Shown here one piece after another: positions 24,219 to 36,095 of a stretch of 64,000 nucleotides of DNA. Position 1 is the first letter of the stretch. Every line of letters starts with the position of its first letter. Location of the stretch: positions 27,311-91,310 of the forward strand of contig NW_025064891.1 in assembly GCF_019112545.1 (NCBI RefSeq). Reading direction: 5' to 3'. Origin of the DNA: Guyanagaster necrorhizus (Eukaryota; Basidiomycota; Agaricomycetes; Agaricales; Physalacriaceae). The translations under genes were made by a program, and so were the position numbers. Below the pieces are notes generated by a model that saw only the letters and a list, made by a program, of their open reading frames with translations, ran no database searches and was not told where the DNA came from.

Positions 24219-25697
24219 CTAGTAAGAGGATGCAAGCAAACATGCGTCATGCTCCTTGTCGCCTATGACCTCTATTGTCACACCTACTCCGGCGGGGATG
24301 CAACCCTCTCCCATTGCAGTCTCAAGTGCTACTTTGGATTGGAATCCAGAGCAGTGCATGGGAAGTATATATGTGGGCGAAGGCTTCAGTTGCTTGGAGA
24401 GGAAATGCACAGTAGGCTCTATGCGAGGAACGAGATCCGGCGTGGCCAGATGTAACCCACCGATGACCTACGATGTAGCGACGTAGTAAGTTTTTCGTTG
24501 ATAGCTTCAAAGCATGGATATGGCACCATATAAATTGGACGAGAGAAGGTATCGACCGCGTGCTTGACCACGTTCACAATTCCGGCATGAGAGCAACTTC
24601 GGAGAGAATAGTCAGCGTACCCCAGCATGACTCGGGAGCCAAATAAACCCGTACGCGCTGAAGATGACCAATCCCTTCCCAACAATATCAATTGCAGCAT
24701 ATCTTTCGTCCATGATATGCTTGAAAACGTTTTTTAAGCTGTGAACAGCTGCTCAATCACCAGAATGAGAGCTACTCACCGGCTCTGCTGTCCACTTTCC
24801 TTCCTTCCATCTCATTCCGCCGAGGATCCCTTTTACAAACATGAGCGGCATGTCCAAGAAATACTATTGGGTCTGGATTTCTCACCTTGTTCAAAAGGGG
24901 TGATACGGGGAATCTCACCGCTCACATAGACTGTATTTCCAGCAACAACATGCGCTTCGGCATGCGTTTCGACTAGCGCCCCGGCCTCCTCAATCAGGTC
25001 AAAAGTAGGATCAGGCGGCAGGGCACCTATTACTTTATCGTATTTGGGTCCACGAGCTATTCCACGAGCCAAGGGCCTGTCAGGGTGTACATCCACAACG
25101 CAAGGTGTCTGAATCGGCACTGGACCCGAATTTCTGTGCTCGAGAAAGGAAAGTAACCCTCCCGAATGGTCGCTGTGCCAGTGAGAGATGATAATCCTCT
25201 CTACTTGATCCGCAGGTACTTGCATTGCTGAGACATTGCGAATCAGAGAAGTAGAATCCGGCCCAGTATCAAATAGTGTCAAATGGTTTTTTCCAGTTTC
25301 CGGAGACTCGGTGTTCTGTTAATACTATGTCAAGATCGAAGTGGTATTCCTCACTAAAGTGCTTACAATGAGAGCTGAAAACCCGTGGGCACCTAGAGAG
25401 AAACTTGAAGCGTCAATAAAATCCTGAAGGTCAGTGCTGTTAGACTATTACCGCAGCAAAACCGATTGAAATCTAGGACTGGGACTCCAGTAATCTTGTC
25501 GACTTCTGGACTATGATATCGGAGATGCTGCGGCAGTTCATGAGTGAAACCGGGAGGAAGCTTGGTAAACCTTCGTACACGATGCACTCATTAGTAGCAA
25601 GCAACGGGACAAAAAACCTGACAAACCATTCAATGCTGTTGTCAACGAGAAATGTTATGGTCAGTTTATTAACTTTGCTGAGTCTGGGTTGTGGCAT
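24219..25697 (-). CDS. Metallo-beta-lactamase-fold hydrolase (COG1237-like)
   Basis: Eight exons (25627-25697, 25452-25570, 25367-25392, 24886-25315, 24780-24829, 24655-24719, 24527-24596, 24219-24467) encode 359 residues. The N-terminus has T-F-L-V-D-N-S-I-E-W, typical of the MBL subgroup annotated near 7,8-dihydropterin-6-methyl-4-(beta-D-ribofuranosyl)aminobenzene-5'-phosphate synthase. The metal site S-H-W-H-S-D-H-S-G-G is in exon 4, with later ligands in F-S-A-C-S-H-A-G and L-P-M-H-C-S-G. The substrate in fungi is unknown. In-frame ATGs at 25724 and 25799 are possible earlier starts. Confidence 0.87.
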
Positions 25698-25928
25698 GAT
25701 GAAAGCTCTTCTTCGGAGGCACATGGCATAATTTGACTCATACTCTATGCTTACAGCACATCGAGAAGGGAAATTTGTATTGTAAGAGCAAAATAACACG
25801 GTGACCCAAATTTAGATTGAAGCGTGAAATTTCAAATTAAAAACACAACGATGAAGCAGTATGTCCTCTAGGAACGTTGGCTACAAGAAAGAGGGTAAGC
25901 TTAGAGGGATATCAAACAATGAACTAAC

Positions 25929-27096
25929 TTACGCCATGCCACCGTATCCCATGTTAGCACCAGATTCAGCAAGTTTCCTTTGCCTGAACGCCTTTACAGA
26001 TGAATATTGGTCAGCCCCAGAAGATTCTGATACATCAAAGCGGTACGCACCTTGCGATACTTGGTCCGCTCATATGTGACCAAACCGACCACTATAAGCG
26101 CGATAACTGAAATGCCCGCAAATACACCAAGACCAATGGGAAGCACGGATAGGTGCTTTCCCGGGAGAGTAAAAGCGGCTGTCTGTGTTTCTGATACTTC
26201 TGCCGCTGCTGCAGACCCTGCTGCAGCAGCAGATGCAGAAGATACAGTATCCGATGCTGCTGTTGCTGAAGCTGCTGCCAAAGCCGTAGCCGAAGAGCTC
26301 TTTGCATGCTTTTAGTAATGCCGTAAAGGGAATCGATGGGAACTCACCGCGGTAGATGCAACACCCGACGACACCACTGATGCAGAGGTGAAGCCCTAGA
26401 ATCACGGAAAGTCAGATTTTCAGATATCTGAGAACTCAAATGCGCACATTGACAGAGATTGCACCACCAGCTGAGGCTGAAGACGTCTCCGAACTATTTG
26501 CGGCTGTGGAAGTGGCAGGACCCGAACTGCTGGTCGCCGCCGCGTCGGCAGTAGCCGAAGAAAAGCCCTGGACATGTCGAGTCGGCAGGAATATAGAAAT
26601 CAAATTGTCATTAGACTTACATTGACCGACAACGCACCACCCCCCACCGTCGACTGGGTCGTGGACGTTGCATCCGTTACAGTTGATGGTGAAGAGGTAT
26701 CAGTTGATGATGATATTGTCGCAGTGTTTACAGAAGTGGACGCATCAGTGGCAGAAGTAATAGATGATGTATTAGCACTCCCGGAAGAGCCATTATTCTG
26801 GGAATTAATAGACTCTGTGCAAGTCTCCACCTCCAAGAAGGCTGACTGGCCGCTCGCATCGGTGATGGGGGTAAGAGTAATCGTGCATGTCTGCGTCATT
26901 AGGCCCGCAGTACTGGGGTTATTGTAAATTGGAAGCGCCTCAGACAGGGTAAGCGTACGTACGTCTGATATTCATGAACCACCTGAACTGTGGTAGTACC
27001 ATTTCCATCCAACTGACGAGGGGCCACGGGCATCGCATCGACAGAGACCAAAGCAAGGAGAGGCGAAAGAAAGAGCAAGATAAGGAAAGGAAGCAT
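25929..27096 (-). CDS. Secreted Ser/Thr-rich single-pass membrane protein
   Basis: Six exons (26963-27096, 26621-26912, 26448-26567, 26348-26395, 26051-26308, 25929-25991) give 304 residues. A signal peptide (M-L-P-F-L-I-L-L-F-L-S-P-L-L-A) is followed by a small domain with T-C-T-I-T-L and a cysteine, then a long Ser/Thr/Ala-rich stretch likely O-glycosylated. One membrane span (V-L-P-I-G-L-G-V-F-A-G-I) and a short basic cytoplasmic tail with R-Q-R-K end the protein. This is the architecture of fungal cell-wall stress sensors of the Mid2/WSC kind, but no WSC cysteine pattern is seen, so the role is inferred only. Exons 2, 3 and 4 share boundary sequences (S-V-N | G-F-S/T-S-A). Confidence 0.75.
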
Positions 27097-27377
27097 GACG
27101 AGGAGCGACGAAGAGGGCTGTTGGAAAAAAACGTAGAGCCCGGTTCCAGCGGTTTCTCGACGGTGAAGAGAACGACGGGCGTCCTGAAAAATATAAAAGG
27201 ATGGGAAGTGCCCACTGGGCGAAGGCGATGAAGAAAGAAAGAGAGAGAAACGGTGGTCCTCGGCAACCGCCGTCCAATTTCTTAGCAACAGCACCGTGAT
27301 TTCCCACGGGGATAACAGTTGGAAACCAGTATATCAACCATCACCACCGTAAACTCAAGTAAACTACTCGACTAAGC

Positions 27378-30300
27378 TCACCGCATCCCACCCTCAACTG
27401 ATTTGTACACCTTCCCGTCTCTATCCCGCCGGCGACCTCGCCGCCAACTTAGAACCGTTCCAATGGCCGTCGCCACCGTTTGTGCACCATATTGTTCGAA
27501 AAGAAGAGAAACGCCAATGTTGACAACCACCGCCATCAGTAGCACCATCCTGGCACGCGGAGGGAGCACCATCAGGGTCAACCAGTCCGTCAAAACAGCC
27601 GGTGCAAACAGTAAGACTAGTAAGCTAAACGTGGAGAGGACTCCTATAGCCATCATCAAAAGAGCTATCGGGGTATTAGCAAGCAAAGGCATTCAAGGAA
27701 GAATGTTATTTACTATTCGTCTGCATAGCTTTCCGGTAAGGTGGACCTATACTGAAAACAGCAGCCACCAGGATATATTGGAAACATGACACCAAAAACA
27801 AGACAGAGTTCTCGAAATTCCTTGACTCTAGCTTGTTACCTTGGGAAGTTTTACCCTCCTGGGGAGGTGTATACCTGTCGTTGATTCAGTGTGGCCTGCA
27901 TGAGAAGCATAGAGACACCTCACCATTCCTGTTCACGAACCCACAGATAAGCCCAGATTTGCACAACACATGTGATTGCAATCTGCCCAATGATGCTACT
28001 CAAGACTTTTCTGGATACGAGGCTCGCTGTTGGTCGCTTCGGATGGATACGAGGATAGGGGAGAGTACGACCCACTAGAAAGAGGCGATGATAACACATT
28101 AATGGCTAGGATTAGGAATGGAATTATACACACTTGAAATGGCCACAGGGATTATAATGAAGAGATCAATATAAAGGAACTCAAGGACATCAGGACCAAG
28201 GGTCTTATAAAAAAAATTCGACACACATACCTGAAAGTCACCCAAAGATGACGCGAACGAGTATAGCAGGGTCACTGTAGTGAACTGGATCATTGAGTAC
28301 AAGGCCCTATCTCTCATTAGCCTCCCATCCAGATCGAAAGGGAAAGTCCCTTACATGTATTTAAAGCAACTGAAACTGGTAACGAGGGCAGCTCTACCCT
28401 CTTTGATGAGCTCAGTGACACAGCCAATGTCCGGAGTGCTCGCAGTGAATGGTGCAGCGACACTGGCTTCGGCCTCTGAAAGAGATATGCCTACATCAGC
28501 AGCCTTCAAGGCAGCGCAGTCGTTGGCACCGTCTCCGCACATGAGCACAGTATACCCGAGTGCTTGCAACCGCTCTACTACCTCATTTTTCTCGTCTGGA
28601 GACATGCGCGCAAAGATCTGGGTCTTCACCAGCATCTGAAACGATATATTGGCGACTTGGTAAATTTTTGGAGACAGTCACTCACCCGCTGCAGCGTTTC
28701 GAACGGCGCATAGTTGATCATCCACCGAAAGATATCGCCTGTCACTACGAGTGCATAGTCGTGATAGTCGATTTCAACTGCTTCAACAGTATGATGAGCT
28801 GGCGGAACTAGAGGTTTCAAACTATACGAATCGAGTGTCCAGGAAGGGTCATCCATGCATGGCCATTCCAGTCCAGACTGCGGCGTCAAGGTGTTCCCTG
28901 CCAGGCTTCACGTAAGCCCTAGTAAAGGAAATGTTGACGAAATAATTACCTCGAACGAACATGGGATAAAAGACATGAGCAGCCTGATTAATAAGACCAC
29001 ATTCTCTGGCTACACTGGCCGCAGTCAGTGGGTTATCTCCAGTGATCATGCGACATGCAAGATGTGCGGAGCGCAAGGCGTGGATTGCAGGCCCAGTTCC
29101 AGGCTTGATCTTATTTTCGAATATGACCAAGCCAAGAAAGCGAAGCCCGCTTTCTGCTTGTTCTCTGCAGATACACACATTGGTCCAGCAGAAATGCCAA
29201 CGCCGCAAGATCCTTACCGTTTCATTCTCTGAGCTTTCAACCACGATAAACCCTCAATGCTCTTACCTGCTATGGCTATGACTCGGTAGCCACGCTTTGT
29301 GTAGTAAGATAGCAAATCGTCATAATCTTCTGGAACTAGAAGAGACTGTTACTACAATACAATTGACTTATTAGGGAGAACGCACAAGAATCTTGGTCGC
29401 ATATATCGCCCATAACCTCAGGTGCACCTTTGACATATATTTCCATGCTGCTGCTCTTGAGCCTCTTGACAATAACGCTCATTCGTCGAAGACCGGATAC
29501 GAATTCAAATGTTCTGATTACTCCCAACTCCAAGAAATGCGCATGCTAGCATTCTTCAGCCATATTGAATCCGTCTCGAAGCCAATTGACTGACCTTCGT
29601 GGCTCCTTTAAATGCATCTTCTAATCGAAATTGGGCACTTCCTGGAGGGCGTACAACTATCTGGACCAGCGCAGCTTGTTCCATGATTGTGCCAGATTTT
29701 GATTTAATAATACCGGTACCAGAAACCCGTCCTTCTTCCAGCGTCCATTTAGTGAACGAGAACATCTTCATGTCGAGTAGATCACCGAGAGGTTCCCCAT
29801 CCACCATCTTCAACGAATGACAAGTCGCGAGAGCATGCAAGAACGTGGCATTGTCCTTCCCCAGCGGCATGTCATACACGTCATCGATCAGTTCACCGAA
29901 TCTTTGATCATTGCGATCAAGAGCTCTTACACCCAGAATATCCAATCCGTCCTCAGTTAGTGTGCCTGTCTTGTCAAAACAGCAGACATTGACTTTCCCA
30001 CCAACATTGATCCTACTTGGCGATATGCAATATATTCCTAGTTTTCGAAGTCTTCCAATGGCAAAACTAGTACCGATGGACAATGTCGCAGGCAGGGCGG
30101 GTGGAACTACAACAGTAATGAGATCCAGAGCACGTATGATGATGGTCTGCCATTTGAGCTGTACAAAGTCAGTCCAATATGCACTGTGGGTATGAAATAT
30201 GGTTCCTTACTCCAATCCTGATGAACTGTATGGCACTGGTACTAAATCCTAGAGCCGCAATTCCCGCTAAAACAAATATGAAACGAACAGAGTCACGGTA

Positions 30301-32615
30301 GAATTTAAACCCAATTGGTTTTGGGAACAGCATGGAACGGATCAGTGCCCCCTTTGTGGTATTGAAGCCTTGGTTATGGTTATTGACTCGACCATAAGAT
30401 AACAGGTATAATGTTCACCTGTCCTGGCAACCATAGCGAGCGCAGGTCTTCCTGGTCCTGCATCAGAACCTAGAGCACCGCGAATTCTAATAACACGGGT
30501 TCCTCCATACATATAGGCCTTTGGATTCTCGGGCTTGTTTTCTTTCCAATTCAGGAGATCCTCGTCTTTGATCGGTATTTTGCTGACCGGAATACTCTCG
30601 CCAGTAAGCATGCTCTCGTTAACGATTGCGTCACCCGACAAAAGAAACATATCGGACGGAATTAATGTGAAGTCAGAACTCGAGAGGTTGACAATGTCTC
30701 CAGGCACAAGGCTGCTCGAATCGCGCTCTGTCCCTTGATGGCAAAACAGTTAGTTCAGCGTCCAAGAAAGTATAGTGATGCCGTACAAACACCATTGACC
30801 AGAGTATCCATCTTGCACGATAGCCGGGACATTTCCCGCATCCTTGTAATTGTCTAAAATCATTGTTACTGCCTTCCTTCAGATATAGGATGAGACAATA
30901 CGATACCTTCTTAGTCTCGATAAGTGTCGTTGTTACGCTTATGACGGAGATCAGCGCAATGCAAAATGCATAATAGTAATAATCATCCAATGACCAGAGA
31001 ACGATGCTAGCAATTTGGAAGACATAGAAGGGATGAATCACCTGAAAAATGGAGGTCAACTAGACGCAACTCTGCATGGAGAGACAAACATACTTCTTCC
31101 ACCAACAAAGCGACGGTGGATTTACCTTCAATGTCGATGGCATTAGGACCAAATAACGTAACACGCTGTTTGCGGACATCATCCGTTAGACCATTCTGAA
31201 CAGACGCAACTCCAACCCAGGATGAATCTCGCCAATCCCTGTACAAAACACTCAGCAAGTTATGTCTAAGGAATATAGAGGGTAGACGACCTTACTACAC
31301 CAAATAATCCTGTTCTAGGGTCCAAAGCGAACCGCGAATAGCGGTAATCCAAAATAGATAATTTGCGCAACAAAGCATCTTCTCCTGTGTCTGGCCCGTC
31401 GGCCGTCTTCAATGACGAGTCTATTATAGATGCTGGGTCTAGAGGTGATGAGAATACTGTGGACAGAGAATAGGGGTATTTGATCGTGTGAATAGGGAAG
31501 ATAGCGATGTCTCTATAGGCCGACTAAAACTGAATTCAGATAAGGCTACAACGGCAAACGAAGAAGTCACTTACCTCTACGACAACGAACCCGTTGCTTG
31601 CGTCAATGAATGCTTTCTCGCGCGCGCACCATCGCAGCCAGAGTACGGGAAACCAGTGGCCTAAGAGACCTAGGATGTCAAACGAGAAAACGCATCCTAT
31701 ACGCCAAGCCCATTGACGCCAGGCAACTATTTCATATCCAATTAAGCGTATAGTACTATCTTCGTCAGGAATGTGAATCGTCTGCCGACTCGGCGGACCC
31801 GGCGGTGGAGGTGGGAGTAAAGCCAAAGGTATCTCCATGTCAATTCGTGATTCACCGCCAAATATCTGGTCCGAGGTGAGAAGGGGCAGACCTTGAGACA
31901 TACCAGGTGACGGTGGGTCTGAATCATATTCCATACTTGCGGATACTGAAATATTGTCAGGAAGAGTATTCGCAAAAGAGTCGTCATCTGAATCTTCCTC
32001 CCCTGAAGAGTATCCCCAGCGCTCTTCGTCGTCGTCTTCGGTGTCCACGGCGTAGTCAGAGCTTGCATCTGATTGCCTGCTGTGACGCGAACGTCTGCTC
32101 TGGGAGCGTGAAGACCGTCGGGAGAGGGCAGGACGCCGCGGTTGATCTGGTGACGAACTCCGGACAAAGAGGTTTGCGAGGTTCTCGAATACGTTCGCTT
32201 TAGGAGCAGGAGAATCTGCTCTCGGTCGACGACCTTCCCACGACATCGTGCTGCGATCTCCTTCGTCGGAGCCGTCCTCTAGATGTATGCTCTGTCGTGA
32301 TACTTCACTGTCTCTTCGTGATACCTTCTGCCGGCCCGAGACTCGCGATTCCTGACTGAGTCGACGACTGCGAGAGTGCCCTTCGCTGCTACGTCTGCCA
32401 TGCTCTATATGAGACATCCTTGACACGCTGCTCGGGTTGACAAAGTCGCTGTGGCCAGGGCCAGAGAATATAGCGCCTTCGCCACCTGCACTGTGCTGGG
32501 AATCACGTCGGGACCGCCTGCTGCTGGTCACGGCTTCCTCAATATCGACGGTGGACGCTCCCTCGGTATAATCATGGGGGGAAGTCACCTTTGAAGACCC
32601 TGCGACAGGCGCCAT
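27378..32615 (-). CDS. YPK9: P5B-type cation/polyamine-transporting ATPase, YPK9/ATP13A family
   Basis: This is a vacuolar P-type ATPase; the human relative ATP13A2 exports polyamines from lysosomes. Eighteen exons: 31575-32615, 31291-31523, 31094-31238, 30907-31041, 30793-30853, 30419-30733, 30211-30368, 29595-30158, 29386-29545, 29218-29335, 28950-29164, 28686-28897, 28355-28635, 28231-28306, 28134-28179, 27924-28074, 27714-27874, 27378-27664. They total 1452 residues. An acidic, Ser/Arg-rich ~260-residue N-terminus precedes the P5 N-terminal membrane region. M-L-T-G-E-S marks the actuator domain, and P-P-A-L-P in M4 is diagnostic for P5B rather than P5A. D-K-T-G-T (Asp about 758) is the phosphorylation site and G-D-G-A-N-D the hinge. 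The C-terminal spans end in a basic tail. Confidence 0.95.
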
Positions 32616-32727
32616 TTCGAATATGGCGTCGAAGAGGCTGAACTGACTGATCAACTGTGTAGTTGCGGAGTTCCAATTCGGTATTTTAAAAAAATTATTA
32701 TCATTGTTAACGATAATTGATACCAAA

Positions 32728-35586
32728 TTATGCACTACTGGATGACCGCTCGTCCGCTTCAACATCCATCGTCGCACCAGCCTGAGACCCTTTCGATTTC
32801 TTATACTCTTGATCGATTTCCCTCAGCAGCCGTAAGAATCGCTTGATGGGCTTTGCATTGTATCCCGGCTCAGTCTCATCGTCCATCATCTTCCTCACGC
32901 GATCATCCTGAGAGCGGCTACCCCCAGGACCGTAAAGTTCTAATAATGTTAGAGTCTCTGCACAGTCCGACACCCACTTCTCAGGCGATGAGTCCGGGTC
33001 CATTTGCAAAGCGATGATGATATGTTTCTGTGCAAAATGATCAGCTTCTGCAAAATCAGTGGACTTTATACATACCCTCTCAATCTTATATTGGTGCTTC
33101 GGATTCTTGAAAGGTACCCGCTTACCTGCATAGTTGTCGAATAGCCGTTGCACAAATCTGTACTGGTTCAAAACTGTGGCAACGGTTTGAGGTAAAGCCC
33201 GCCACTGAAACATCATCTTCCAGTCTTTGTCGTTCTGCAACAAAGGATCCACCCTCTTGCAGATCTTATCGAACACATCTGCTGTTTCATCATCACTGTC
33301 GGGTGACTCATAATCCCATTCGCGTCCGTGTTTATCAACTGGTGTCGCAAACATCGGATCTTTCTGAGTCGTCATGTAGCTCTTCATCTTTTTTGGGGGA
33401 ACATTTCCGACTGCAGGATGGTAACTGTTAGGTCCAAATGGGGGCGGATGACCAAAAGACGGATGATAGCTGTTAGGACCGTGAGGCGAAGGCGGGGGGG
33501 GACAAGATGCTCTCTGGCCCGGCGATATGGGGCGCGGCGGTGGATAAGAGGATGTACTATGAGGCGACATTGGAAGATATGATGCTCTGGGAGATGGGGG
33601 AGGGTACGCTGGTCTATGGGAGGGAGAAGGTGGCGGAGGGTATGATGATCTATGAGGTGGCGACATTGAAGATGGCGGTGGCGGTGGTTGTGAGTGTCTG
33701 TAATCGTAGTCGTAGTCACCAGAAGGAGAGTGGCGTCGTTTCTTCGAGTATTCTGATCTTCTGCTGTACTCTCCACTAGAATTACCGTAGGCGTGTAAAG
33801 AATGAGAAGACGAAGAAGGGACTGGATAATGACGCTGGGCAACGTCGTATTCACGCCGGTGCTCATAATCCCGTCGATGGTCGTAAGAACGTCGCTGTAG
33901 CTCGTACTCCCTCCGTTGAGCGATTTCATGCTCTCTCCGCTGAACTAGTTCGTGTTCTCTCTGCTGGACAAGGTCAGGTTCTCGCCGCTGCGCCTGTTGA
34001 GGATCGGGAGACGGACTCCTCAGGTCTCGAGGTATTAGAGGTTGCGTCGGTATTTGTCCAGGCGTTGGGCCCTAAAGGATGTAAGCAGTATGCAGTGCAG
34101 TGCAAGTAAACGCAAACTTGTTCGACGACAATGTCTATAGTTCGTTGGTTCGTTATGCTCAGATTAGATGATATCGTCTCATCGACATTCTCCGCAGACA
34201 CGCGTAAGAAAAATTGTCGATACCTTCCCCTCAAGGTATATACCTTGGCAGGTCCTGTGGTACGAGCCCGTTAGTTGATATACTGCATTTAGAAACTGGT
34301 GGATCAGATACCATCGATTCTGGATGGGCCTGACTGGAGCTTGTCGCACTATGGACGATGCAAGTGAATAAGGCTTCAAAACAATTCAGTGCGACATACA
34401 ATGTCCTTTGCATTAGCCCAAAAGCCATCCTCTGGAGTATCAGCCATTTTCAAGGGTACCTTTACTTCAGCGAGCTGACGATCAACGATCCCACTCCGAA
34501 TATCTGAGATCAGAAGGGTGACCATACGCGGCAGATTTCGAGGAGCCTTTGAAGTGAGGTCTGTTACATACATCTTGTTATAGATCGGACGAAGTCATGT
34601 GACAATCGAAACAAACCAGTGGTTGTAGAAGCCTCAGCAGCTGCCCTCTGTAAAGTTCCTGGGGGCTGGGGTTGAAGGGGAGAATGCGCAGGGGCTGAAG
34701 CGAGTGTGGCGTCACTGCCAGCTGGAGAACCTCGCTGAGCATTTACGAACTGGCCGAAGCCTAATGGGTCTTTGTCATAGTCTCTTCGGTAATGGGGTCT
34801 CGATGCACCAGAGAAGGATGGCCGTGTCAAAGCTGTGGACACAGGTATCGTTGAATTCGTCGATGAGACAGCGTTTGGGGAGGGCGACGTCGAAGGTGTT
34901 GGAGTACTAATCGTCTGACCGATCGATGAAGTTGGTGATTTGTTAGAGGTCGATGTTGCGTTTTCTCCTGGACTAGGTTGCGTATTAGGGGAAGCATGGA
35001 TATGAGCGCTTGATGCCAAATTCCTTTCTTTATAAGGAACAGCACGATAGATAGAAGAATAAGGGCCATTTCCCTGTTGCATTGGCGGTGCGGTAGACGC
35101 GGTAGGATCATATGATTTAATTCGAAAACGTCCAACCTGGTCCGGGTAGTTGTCGCTGTGCTTAGTCTTCTTGCTTCTCGCCTTACGTTTGACCTTTTGA
35201 CCTGGAAGAAAAGAGGTAGCGGGACGTGGTGCTTCCGTGGGTTCATATGTATCGATATTGGCAGGCGTGATCGTGGTAAATGCGACTGCCTGCCTGATTA
35301 TCGGCCTTTCAGGAGGAGGAGGGGTATCATCGTCAGGAAGCGGAGGGATCTCGAGGTCCCCATCGTCAGAAGTCGGACTGAAGGATCGTTTTTGCGTCTG
35401 CTAAAGGATAAAAGGACATCGTGATAAGAGACTAAGGCATGCTTACTGGTCGTGGCGACGATTCCCTGCTGCTTCTGAAGGAAATGAGATGAGTATTCCG
35501 GTCAGCATAAAGCAAACGGCTTACGATGAATCGTCCTCCCTACGGCGACCATATCCCACCTCATTTATGTCGCCAGACCTGACCAT
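32728..35586 (-). CDS. Conserved Pro/Arg/Tyr-rich protein of unknown function
   Basis: I do not recognise the family. Eight exons (35525-35586, 35447-35474, 34617-35400, 34400-34560, 34312-34339, 34118-34254, 33076-34071, 32728-33027) give 831 residues. The N-terminal third is basic and Ser/Pro/Thr-rich. Residues about 345-465 look folded (L-P-R-M-V-T-L-L-I-S-D, F-W-A-N-A-K-D-I, R-Y-R-Q-F-F-L-R-V). Then comes a run of imperfect Q-R-R-E-H-E / R-R-E-Y-E repeats, a long Pro/Ser/Tyr segment, and a C-terminal helical part (D-K-D-W-K-M-M-F-Q-W-R, P-I-K-R-F-L-R-L-L-R-E-I). Composition resembles nuclear RNA or chromatin factors, but that is only an impression. The last intron (33028-33075) is in frame and stop-free. 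Confidence 0.7.
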
Positions 35587-35749
35587 GGCTCCTCGCAGCC
35601 CTACAGTGACAGTTACGAATGAAAGGGTTCGAAGAGAAGGGTCGAATCAGGGTTAGTGTAGCTCCGGCAGACTGCCGTCTTGATGCATGTGGACGCGATC
35701 ACACGCGCAACGCGAAGTATGTACCTAGGCAAATAATCTCCAATTTAGG

Positions 35750-36022
35750 AATAAATATCAAAAAGAGTAGTTGAGCAGTCTGGCTCTGGTCTGCGAGAGC
35801 AGGGTTCGAACCCAGCAGCTTCACTGGGAGGTTTAGTGGTAGTGCTGAATAGTAGTGAGTCCCACACTGTTCGGTCTTCGGGCCGTTCGTGCGCAAATGC
35901 ATTCCTACCCTGGTCCAGCGGGGTGAAAATCCCTTATCTAGCTGACAATTTGGGGCTAACTTAGTTGCCGATTGCCATAAAAGCTCCATCAAATAAATAA
36001 ATAAAATAAATATCAAAAAGAG
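35750..36022 (+). mobile_element. tRNA-derived SINE with 18-bp target duplications
   Basis: The 237-bp body (35768-36004) starts with TAGTTGAGCAG, a perfect fit to the RNA polymerase III box A consensus (TRGYNNANNNG), at 35768-35778. A box B, GTTCGAACC, lies at 35804-35812. An unrelated middle part follows, then a tail of AAATAAATAAATAAAATAAA type. Identical 18-bp direct repeats (35750-35767 and 36005-36022) flank the body. Box A, box B, simple tail and long duplications together define a tRNA-related SINE moved by LINE machinery. It lies between two genes. Confidence 0.87.
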
Positions 36023-36095
36023 AGTACAGTCTGTACGTTACTAGTACTACGCATTACACCCAGATATACATTTTGCAAGATTACTTACGGAACCT

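Noticed and set aside
35768..35840. Functional tRNA gene suggested by GGGTTCGAACCC
   Set aside because: Box A and box B are present, but there is no acceptor stem or anticodon arm that pairs. Flanking 18-bp repeats and the A-rich tail show that it is a SINE.
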